This document shows positions 1 to 4,915 of a DNA stretch of 5,370 nt, piece after piece. The notes beneath the pieces are model-generated. The model searched no databases and had not been told where the DNA came from. It was given only the letters and a program-made list of their open reading frames with translations. A program made the position numbers and the translations under genes. Origin of the DNA: an archaeon. Its GTDB lineage: Archaea > Asgardarchaeota > Hermodarchaeia > Hermodarchaeales > Hermodarchaeaceae. The first letter of the stretch is position 1; each line of letters starts with the position of its first letter. The stretch covers positions 1 through 5,370 of the forward strand of contig JABXGU010000480.1 in assembly GCA_016550415.1 (NCBI GenBank), read 5' to 3'.

Positions 1-2831
1 CGAGACACGATACTTATTCCAAATGCGATCGTTACGGCAATGACAATTGCACTAATGGGAAAACCTGGAATTTGCGGCAGGTTTGGGTAATCAACGATGA
101 TGTGGGTAATATAACTCCATGTGGACAATTGTGTCCAGTTATCCTGAGCTTGTACTCGGAAGAAGTATGATTCTTCTTCGAGATTTGTGACTTCGTGGTA
201 GGTTTGGTTAAGAATCCATTGAGATGTAAGACTTGTAAAAGTGCCATCCGTATCCATCTGCAGTATGTACCCTGTGATTTCTTGCCCGACGAGGGGAGTA
301 ACATCCCAAGAGATTACAAATGTTCCATTGGTATCAATATCAGCCAAGGAGAAAATGAAAGGTGCTGGAGGTGGTGCAGTAGGATTGCTTACAATAATAT
401 TCACCGTTTCAAAGCAGGTGTGACCTACAATATCATAGGCAATTACTTTCAGAATATGCTGAGCATTTGATGTGTGGGTGGTGTCCCAATACCACTGCCA
501 AGGAGAAGAATCTAGTGTGACATTCAAGATGGTATCTATGTAGATTTCAACCTGATTAATTCCATTTACGTCATCGGCGCTTAATGATACAAGTATTGTG
601 TTTTTCAATCGTTGATTTTGTGTGGGAGTGATAATGTTGAGATTGGGGATTGTGTTGTCCACAATAATTGAGATTTGGTGCGTAGCAGTTATGTTAGCAA
701 CATTATAGGCAACAGCTTGGATAGTGTGGAGGGTCTCAGATACTTCTGTTGTATTCCAATTATAGATGAAAGAGGCATCTGTCAAATTTAATTTTGAAAT
801 AGCATCAACCTTGTATTCCACTTTATAAATGCCGCAGGGGTCATCAACATTCACCGTTAATGACACTATATCTGTAACAAAGCTAGAGGCGACAGGATTT
901 GTGATTTGTATTATGGGGAGACTGTTGAATTTTATCCAATCCCAGGCACCAGCACAAAGTTTGAAACCCTGGACTCCTAGTAGAACACTGTTATTAGTGG
1001 GCATTGTGTGCCAAGTATCATTTGCAAGAATTTCTAGGGTGCCGCTCCCAGCGTAATTGAAGATAACAGGTCCTGAAGTTGTAAAATTGTGAATAAAGAC
1101 AGCAGATCCATGAATAGTCAGTGTTCCATTGACCTCTTCAGCATAATCGTTGAGAGAAGCTAAGTTTGAGACAACACCATTATCGAAGTTTTGTATATCG
1201 AAGCAATCGAGAAGGATTGTAGTAATATTGCTTATTGCGCTGCCTGTGTAATTGGCTACTACTCGGAGTTGGCAGGCTGTACTATTCCAAGATTGATAAT
1301 GTTCAAGGCTGAGAGGGAGCGAGTAAGAAACATGATGCCATTGTCCATCCATTAGTGATGAAGTGACTTCAGGTAGAGTCATATTGCCATAATAGCTTGG
1401 GTACCATCCAGTTTGCCGTTCGAAGACGAGGAAGACAGATGCATCAGGTTGATTCTCCCAGCCCACTCCTTTTATCCAGAAGCTAATGCGACTTGCTGTA
1501 GAGAAATCGAAGGAGTCAACATTGATGCCAATATCATAGCCCATATATTTTTCATGGCTGTAGGGCTGATACCAAAAATTACCCACCCCAATGTCTGTTT
1601 GTGTAAGATTGATTGCAGATGTGCCTACTTTGAAATCGCTTGATGTGGATATTTCTAGCTTGGTGTCTTCTGCCCAACCATACCATGCGCTGCGATACCA
1701 TTTGTCAACTGTCTCTGTTATGCTATCATTGTGGGTACTTTGGAACCAAGCCGTATCAGCGTAAACCGTATTGATGTCATGGATGTGTGTTTGATTGCAG
1801 AGTTCCAAAGCAATCTGGTATTGATGATCAGGATTACGCCAACCCTCAAGATTTCCTGCTCCATAACAGAAGAAGCCGACCATATCAGCTACCTCTGCAA
1901 CAGCAAGCAAAGCACTCTTTGTGTAAACTAGGGGGTGAGGAGTCCCCCATGAAAGGTAATCGGTGGCTGCTGTCAGAAAAAGTAATGGCTTATCAGGATA
2001 CTGCGCTTTCAAACTCCGTGCAATCTCGCAGAGAACTGTTCCATTCTGATCATAGTTGTCATAGGCAATACCATCAGCTTTAACATAGTACCCGTAGTCT
2101 TCCTGTTGCGTGATGAATTCAGCAGGAGAAGGCCATTGAAAAACAAGAATTGTTGGATATGCGACCTTGAACCAATCATAAAAGTAGTTCATATAGTGGG
2201 CAGGCACAATCCAGGGTGTGTCATATCCCGAAGGAGTGCCTAGGGCAGGTTCCTCCTCACTGATTGTAACAGCCCAAACATATTGTGGATCGATATTTGA
2301 GAATATGCCGTTAAGGCGATACTTCACAGCTTCAGTAGCATTCATTCCATAGACGACATTTTCCTTATCCAAATCTCGCCAACCGTAAACACCAGCATCA
2401 GGGAATGGCCAGACATCCCACCAAGCAAGGTCAAGGATAACCTTTACGCTGTGTTGCGAGAGGTAGATGACATTGTCTTTAATAGTCGAGCCACCACTCC
2501 AAATGGCATGCTGAATAATCACATAATCAGCATATCCCACAAGATTTCTGATTCGATTATCATCAGCATATCCATAGAATCCAACTTCACATCCTGCAAG
2601 TCGAGCAAGGCGCGAAGCATTACGGATGAAATCAGGAGGAACAGAAGCAGAGTAAGATTGTGTTAATGTCCCTTTTTCTCCTGATGGTAATCCCCCTAAT
2701 TGGTTGTCTCTAGAGAGATGTTGACAAATTGCTACTTTATCAAAATTAATTACAAAAACAAAGCTGCTCGATGCAAAGAACAACCAAATCAGTAACAGAC
2801 TAAGAAAACGAAATTTCCACTTTAATACCAT
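1..2831 (-). CDS. Large exported, membrane-anchored surface protein with glycoside-hydrolase-like barrel, Ig-like and FnIII domains (C-terminus cut by window edge)
   Basis: Reading leftward from the ATG at 2831-2829 gives 943 codons without a stop to the window edge, so only the extreme C-terminus is missing. A GGAGG Shine-Dalgarno seven bases upstream fixes the start. Seen in order: a hydrophobic N-terminal segment (residues 9-29, signal peptide or anchor); a probable TIM barrel (about 60-390) with alternating strands such as VGFYGY, YVIIQHAIW, VKVILDLAWW, YVWAVTISEEEP and MVGFFCYG; a carbohydrate-binding-like jelly roll (about 391-550); a short beta module (551-638); two Ig-like repeats (639-726 and 728-815); a TAPPPAP linker; an FnIII domain (about 824-914); and IPGFP followed by a hydrophobic segment (921-943). 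Twenty N-x-S/T sequons between residues 71 and 898 suit a glycosylated extracellular chain. SEEEP at 191-195 resembles the strand-4 acid/base motif of clan GH-A, but strand 7 (KPLLFLTAATDY) has no glutamate. Inference: it binds or cleaves polysaccharide at the cell surface. Family and substrate are not recognised; a non-catalytic surface-layer component is the alternative. Confidence 0.85.
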   Translation of the reverse strand, partial: MVLKWKFRFLSLLLIWLFFASSSFVFVINFDKVAICQHLSRDNQLGGLPSGEKGTLTQSYSASVPPDFIRNASRLARLAGCEVGFYGYADDNRIRNLVGYADYVIIQHAIWSGGSTIKDNVIYLSQHSVKVILDLAWWDVWPFPDAGVYGWRDLDKENVVYGMNATEAVKYRLNGIFSNIDPQYVWAVTISEEEPALGTPSGYDTPWIVPAHYMNYFYDWFKVAYPTILVFQWPSPAEFITQQEDYGYYVKADGIAYDNYDQNGTVLCEIARSLKAQYPDKPLLFLTAATDYLSWGTPHPLVYTKSALLAVAEVADMVGFFCYGAGNLEGWRNPDHQYQIALELCNQTHIHDINTVYADTAWFQSTHNDSITETVDKWYRSAWYGWAEDTKLEISTSSDFKVGTSAINLTQTDIGVGNFWYQPYSHEKYMGYDIGINVDSFDFSTASRISFWIKGVGWENQPDASVFLVFERQTGWYPSYYGNMTLPEVTSSLMDGQWHHVSYSLPLSLEHYQSWNSTACQLRVVANYTGSAISNITTILLDCFDIQNFDNGVVSNLASLNDYAEEVNGTLTIHGSAVFIHNFTTSGPVIFNYAGSGTLEILANDTWHTMPTNNSVLLGVQGFKLCAGAWDWIKFNSLPIIQITNPVASSFVTDIVSLTVNVDDPCGIYKVEYKVDAISKLNLTDASFIYNWNTTEVSETLHTIQAVAYNVANITATHQISIIVDNTIPNLNIITPTQNQRLKNTILVSLSADDVNGINQVEIYIDTILNVTLDSSPWQWYWDTTHTSNAQHILKVIAYDIVGHTCFETVNIIVSNPTAPPPAPFIFSLADIDTNGTFVISWDVTPLVGQEITGYILQMDTDGTFTSLTSQWILNQTYHEVTNLEEESYFFRVQAQDNWTQLSTWSYITHIIVDYPNLPQIPGFPISAIVIAVTIAFGISIVS

Positions 2832-2838
2832 GCAGAAG

Positions 2839-2843
2839 CCTCC
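2839..2843 (-). promoter_or_regulatory. Shine-Dalgarno site of the surface-protein gene
   Basis: The minus strand reads GGAGG, then seven bases, then the ATG at 2831. This is a near-ideal archaeal or bacterial ribosome-binding site and decides the start codon. The AT-rich stretch at 2858-2866 looks like a TATA box, but it would place the transcript start inside or downstream of this site. The functional promoter is therefore probably further upstream, or the gene is read through from the HicB-DinB gene. Confidence 0.8.
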
Positions 2844-2875
2844 ATTCCAATTACAGAATATTATATTGATTATCT

Positions 2876-2882
2876 AAAAAAA
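2876..2882 (-). terminator. T-tract after the HicB-DinB gene
   Basis: On the minus strand, seven consecutive T follow the stop codon of the HicB-DinB gene by about 15 bases. U-rich tracts end transcription in archaea. A small inverted repeat, GATGAT/ATCATC around one central base (2890-2902), overlaps the stop codon and could form a weak five-pair hairpin. Whether the tract ends the transcript or leaks into the surface-protein gene cannot be told from sequence. Confidence 0.4.
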
Positions 2883-2897
2883 GGTAGAGGATGATAA

Positions 2898-3641
2898 TCA
2901 TCTAAGTGTGAAAATAACGATTTCTATGGTGCCAATGTGTTCACGTTCATGCTCTATGAAGCGTCGTAAGACCTTTCTGAAGGTCCATACTTCCTTAGGA
3001 TGTGTTGTATAAGCTGCCCGTGTAAATGATCCACCTACCTTTTTCGAAAAGGCTTTTCTCAGGATTTGAATGGCACCATTTCGTATAGTTTTGAGATGTT
3101 CGAAAATGATTTCTTTATGTTGGCTAGAGCTAGGTGTTTCAATGAGCATTTCATACTCTTTTTGAATGGTGGCTCCCAAGCGTGAGATGTACCATTCTTC
3201 TGCGTTAGCGATATGGTTTAGAGTTTCTTTTATTGTCCATTTTTTAGGCATTGGTCTGGCATTTTGAATATTTTCTGGTAGAGCTTGCACGAGTGTAAGA
3301 AGGTCTTGACGATTCCATTGCATTAGATTGAGAAAGAAATCTAACTCTTTCTCGGTTACTGGTATCTTATCTGATGTAAAGAGAGCAACAGCTCCTCCTG
3401 CTTCCCCCAGTTCAGAAATACCATGAATCTCTTCAACTACATCAAATTCCAAAGAGGAAATCTCCTGTTGAAGTCCATGCGCTTCGAGAAACTCGGAATA
3501 TTTCTTTATAGCAGCAGGAAGTGAATTGAGAACCTCTCCACGACTTTCTCCTCTAGCAAAGCATCCGGGAAGCTCAACGATATGAGCATACCAACAATGG
3601 TCGCCCTTTTCCAAATTCACTGACCAGACATCTGGCTTCAT
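2898..3641 (-). CDS. HicB-like domain fused to a DinB-fold domain
   Basis: The 247-residue protein has two parts. Residues 1-58 match the HicB-like antitoxin fold: a short beta sheet (VWSVNLEKGDHCWYAHIVEL), the typical LPGCFARGES turn, and a helix running LNSLPAAIKKYSEFLEAHG. After a linker with a second small beta stretch, residues 97-245 look like the four-helix DinB/YfiT superfamily, with the helix-two motif KKWTIKETLNHIANAEEWY and the last-helix motif FIEHEREHIGTIE. The three metal-binding histidines expected of DinB proteins appear present: H143, H231 and H235. DinB-fold proteins include thiol-dependent transferases and many of unknown activity; HicB domains normally neutralise HicA RNase toxins. 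No HicA partner lies beside this gene, and the usual C-terminal DNA-binding part of HicB is replaced by DinB, so a classical toxin-antitoxin role is unlikely. It is probably a cytosolic metalloenzyme with unknown substrate. No strong Shine-Dalgarno is seen; the start is chosen because it begins just before the HicB sheet. Confidence 0.88.
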   Translation of the reverse strand: MKPDVWSVNLEKGDHCWYAHIVELPGCFARGESRGEVLNSLPAAIKKYSEFLEAHGLQQEISSLEFDVVEEIHGISELGEAGGAVALFTSDKIPVTEKELDFFLNLMQWNRQDLLTLVQALPENIQNARPMPKKWTIKETLNHIANAEEWYISRLGATIQKEYEMLIETPSSSQHKEIIFEHLKTIRNGAIQILRKAFSKKVGGSFTRAAYTTHPKEVWTFRKVLRRFIEHEREHIGTIEIVIFTLR

Positions 3642-3663
3642 TGCACGAACCAGGATTCAAAAT

Positions 3664-3681
3664 TAATTAGTAGACTAATTA
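3664..3681. promoter_or_regulatory. Perfect dyad over the HicB-DinB promoter region
   Basis: TAATTAGT, two bases, then ACTAATTA form a perfect inverted repeat with eight-base arms. It lies 23 to 40 bases upstream of the HicB-DinB ATG. This is where a TATA box would sit if that gene is transcribed without a leader, which its lack of a clear Shine-Dalgarno suggests. A regulator bound here could block TBP/TFB. The stretch is AT-rich, so chance symmetry is possible. Confidence 0.4.
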
Positions 3682-3700
3682 TCAGAAGAAGAACAACACT

Positions 3701-3712
3701 TTATAATTATAG
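3701..3712 (+). promoter_or_regulatory. Candidate TATA box in the divergent intergenic region
   Basis: TTATAATTATAG is the most TATA-like stretch between the two divergent genes. Used rightward it would start a transcript near 3733 with a leader of roughly 75 bases before the four-helix membrane protein gene. No closer AT-rich box is seen on that side. Its core TATAATTATA is itself palindromic, so it could also serve the minus-strand gene. Confidence 0.35.
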
Positions 3713-3790
3713 TCTATTGCGCTAAACAGAAGGTTAAAGGAGAACAGCAAACCGATATCATGAAGACCTTCAAGGAAATCAGATAGAAAA

Positions 3791-3796
3791 AAGGAG
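3791..3796 (+). promoter_or_regulatory. Shine-Dalgarno site of the small membrane protein gene
   Basis: AAGGAG stands ten bases before the ATG at 3807. It supports that start and shows that this gene, unlike the divergent HicB-DinB gene, is translated from a leadered message. Confidence 0.7.
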
Positions 3797-3806
3797 TTCA
3801 TCAAAT

Positions 3807-4211
3807 ATGGTTTCAGAAAGGTGGATCCCCCTTGGCAGCCTACTAATCCTAATTGGCAGCATCATGATTTTTTTTACGCAAATCTACATGATACAATACT
3901 ACTTGAATTTATCAGCAGAATTCCCCATGTTTCCTCCTGAAGCTCAGCCTCTAGTTGGATTTGTTCTCCAGCTCACTTTGGCATGCATAATTGGTGCTTT
4001 GACTAGTGGAATCATGTTAGTCATTTCTGTACTGATAATTTATCTTAGGAGCGCTACGATTGGTGGATTTCTCGCTATTCTCTTTGCCATTCCAGCACTA
4101 ATTACTACGGGTATCCTTGGGATAATAGGTGCCATCTTAGCAATTTTTGGTGGGATTATAGCCATGGCACCATCGGTGAAGAGACCCAGAAAACAGCAAT
4201 CTGAAAAATAA
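3807..4211 (+). CDS. Small four-helix integral membrane protein, function unknown
   Basis: The 134-residue protein is almost entirely hydrophobic. Likely membrane helices are at about residues 7-29, 50-79, 83-102 and 104-121, with a short polar loop (about 30-47, rich in Pro and Phe) after the first. Arginine 81 and the basic tail KRPRKQ (125-130), judged by the positive-inside rule, put both termini in the cytoplasm. Helices 3 and 4 are glycine- and alanine-rich with GGFLAI, GILGIIGAILAIFGGI patterns, which allow tight packing. The general plan resembles small DUF4064-type four-helix proteins, but I do not recognise a family with confidence and see no catalytic residues. It has a good Shine-Dalgarno, is divergent from the HicB-DinB gene, and lies 145 bases before a tiny acidic ORF on the same strand, with which it might share a transcript. 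Confidence 0.85.
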   Translation: MVSERWIPLGSLLILIGSIMIFFTQIYMIQYYLNLSAEFPMFPPEAQPLVGFVLQLTLACIIGALTSGIMLVISVLIIYLRSATIGGFLAILFAIPALITTGILGIIGAILAIFGGIIAMAPSVKRPRKQQSEK

Positions 4212-4345
4212 GTAATAGATATTCATCTTATTCAGCCAATAACTACTCAACCCCAAAGACATTGATTGACTATCAAACTGGCTTTACTGACAATTTTTAG
4301 GTAGAATGGGTACAAATATGAATAGCAAGCAGCATCTGAGACTAT

Positions 4346-4350
4346 GGTGA
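4346..4350 (+). promoter_or_regulatory. Shine-Dalgarno site of the 49-residue microprotein gene
   Basis: GGTGA, which matches the GGUGA half of the anti-16S-tail consensus, stands six bases before the ATG at 4357. It is the main nucleotide-level evidence that this very short frame is translated. The stop codon of a 14-codon upstream frame (4306-4350) falls inside it. Confidence 0.5.
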
Positions 4351-4356
4351 GATGTC

Positions 4357-4506
4357 ATGGCAAAGGAAGATGTCCAAACCCTAATCAAGCGATTAGACCA
4401 GGTACTAGAGGATGGAGTAATTGATGAACAGGAATTTCGTGAATTTGAATTCCTAATGCTGGAAAGCCTACGATTCATCCTAAAGATCTTGACTGAAAAA
4501 AAATAA
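4357..4506 (+). CDS. 49-residue acidic helical microprotein
   Basis: The frame begins with ATG at 4357 and ends with TAA at 4504-4506. The product is highly charged and predicted helical throughout: a first helix (about 2-18, KEDVQTLIKRLDQVLE), a turn DGVIDEQEF (19-27), and a second helix (about 24-47) with a heptad-like hydrophobic face (F, L, M, L, F, I, L, I, L). The helix-turn-helix hairpin with DGVID-xx-EF resembles short SHOCT-type or TerB-like helical hairpins. The second half also matches an EF-hand loop, but the first calcium ligands are missing (Q15 and L17 where D/N are expected), so calcium binding is not supported. Codon use, amino-acid balance and a GGTGA ribosome site argue that it is real. 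A role as a small protein-protein adaptor is only a guess. Confidence 0.6.
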   Translation: MAKEDVQTLIKRLDQVLEDGVIDEQEFREFEFLMLESLRFILKILTEKK

Positions 4507-4530
4507 TCTGAGAAAATACAATTTTTCAGA
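4507..4530 (+). terminator. Hairpin directly after the microprotein stop codon
   Basis: TCTGAGAAA and TTTTTCAGA can pair over nine positions (one G-U) around a six-base loop, starting at the base after the TAA. The 3' arm carries five U. This may end or protect the plus-strand transcript of the microprotein. Confidence 0.4.
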
Positions 4531-4556
4531 ACTACAACTTAGGATTATAGTTTTGG

Positions 4557-4643
4557 AAAAAATGGGATGCCCCAAGGTGGTCAGACCTCAGACCCCAAAA
4601 AAAAGCTGAAGGAGAGCAGCATAAAAATACACACCTCGGGGCA
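4557..4643 (-). terminator. Long-range stem plus T6 on the minus strand (candidate terminator)
   Basis: On the minus strand TGCCCCGAGGTG (4643-4632) can pair with CACCTTGGGGCA (4579-4568) over twelve positions. The only non-Watson-Crick pair is a G-U; on the plus strand the same position is an A-C mismatch, so the stem is better as minus-strand RNA. Six T (4562-4557) follow five bases after the stem. The 52-base loop is long for a classical terminator, so a folded RNA end is another reading. Confidence 0.35.
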
Positions 4644-4803
4644 GCGATAACAACGGTTGGAATTGGAGGGAGGAACAGGGAAAACACGTTACCTGAAGGC
4701 TTGCAAACATCAAGACAGCGAAGCTTATGAGGACCATGCCGATGCTATGACTCCGATTCTTTTGCACCAATTTTACATTTGCAATGAATCGGATTTCACT
4801 CAT
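4588..4803 (-). CDS. Doubtful 71-codon open frame with one hydrophobic segment
   Basis: The frame would encode a small protein with a basic N-terminus and a hydrophobic stretch (about residues 21-40). It has no Shine-Dalgarno and no recognised similarity, and its codon and residue make-up (several Cys, Phe runs, an eight-T run near its end) looks less gene-like than its neighbours. In its favour, a TTTATAT box ends 24 bases before the ATG, the right distance for an archaeal leaderless transcript, and a stem with a T-run follows. It is equally possible that this is a non-coding RNA of about 250 bases or meaningless intergenic DNA. Confidence 0.2.
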   Translation of the reverse strand: MSEIRFIANVKLVQKNRSHSIGMVLISFAVLMFASLQVTCFPCSSLQFQPLLSLPRGVYFYAALLQLFFGV

Positions 4804-4827
4804 AATATAATATCATGATGAGGAACC

Positions 4828-4834
4828 ATATAAA
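4828..4834 (-). promoter_or_regulatory. Candidate TATA box for a minus-strand transcript
   Basis: The minus strand reads TTTATAT centred about 28 bases upstream of the ATG at 4803, near the -26/-27 position of archaeal TATA boxes. It lies 11 bases from the near edge of the 26-bp dyad, a layout typical of a regulated archaeal promoter. Confidence 0.35.
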
Positions 4835-4845
4835 TATTACTTTTT

Positions 4846-4871
4846 TTACGTTTAAACGAGTTTAAACGTAA
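4846..4871. promoter_or_regulatory. Perfect 26-bp dyad made of two GTTTAAAC palindromes
   Basis: The arms TTACGTTTAAAC (4846-4857) and GTTTAAACGTAA (4860-4871) are exact reverse complements around two bases. Each arm carries the complete palindrome GTTTAAAC (4850-4857 and 4860-4867), and their centres are 10 bp apart, one helical turn. This looks like a binding site for a dimeric, possibly cooperative, regulator. It sits 45 bp past the polymerase-like stop and just upstream of the TATA-like box at 4828-4834. It is not a normal terminator: on the minus strand the stem is followed by A, not T. Confidence 0.6.
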
Positions 4872-4915
4872 GTTATCGCAGTGTGAAGGAACTTATGGAG
4901 AAAAAGGTTCCCCGG

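Larger units (their letters stand above)
4507..4915. other. 409-bp convergent intergenic region with several symmetric elements
   Basis: This stretch separates the plus-strand microprotein from the minus-strand polymerase-like gene. No confident gene was found. It holds a hairpin after 4506, a tandem TCAGACC duplicate (4581-4594), an inverted repeat (4568-4579 with 4632-4643), a minus-strand 71-codon open frame (4588-4803) with a TATA-like box upstream, and a perfect 26-bp dyad (4846-4871). The last three could together form one minus-strand transcription unit. Confidence 0.6.

Noticed and set aside
32..304. Minus-strand 90-codon frame near the left edge
   Set aside because: It is out of frame with the surface protein's FnIII domain and membrane tail, which explain this DNA fully.
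195..2666. Several plus-strand open frames of 60-98 codons lying inside the surface-protein gene
   Set aside because: The opposite strand carries one continuous 943-codon frame with clear domain organisation and Shine-Dalgarno. The plus-strand frames have no ribosome sites and no protein-like pattern.
2829..3641. A HicA-HicB toxin-antitoxin module
   Set aside because: No short double-stranded-RNA-binding-type HicA frame lies next to the HicB-like domain on either strand, and that domain is fused to a DinB fold.
4370..4440. EF-hand calcium site in the microprotein
   Set aside because: Loop positions 1 and 3 would be Q15 and L17, which do not bind calcium; only the second half of the loop matches.
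4284..4478. Minus-strand 64-codon frame rich in Ser, Arg and Asn
   Set aside because: It is antisense to the 49-residue microprotein, has a biased low-complexity composition and no start signals.
4568..4643. SRP-RNA-like string on the plus strand (GGTCAG ... GGAGAGCAGC)
   Set aside because: The conserved helix 8 core needs these motifs separated by a short stem capped by a tetraloop. Here about 25 bases with an A8 run lie between, and the Alu-domain helices are absent.
4815..4821. ATGATGA, a match to a C box of archaeal C/D guide RNAs
   Set aside because: No D box (CTGA) or D'/C' pair follows at the expected spacing, and seven bases match easily by chance.
4846..4905. The 26-bp dyad as an intrinsic terminator for the polymerase-like gene
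   Set aside because: On the minus strand the dyad is followed by a run of A, not T. A modest GGAAC/GTTCC repeat (4888-4911) with T5 inside it, closer to the stop, is at least as good a candidate but too weak to call.
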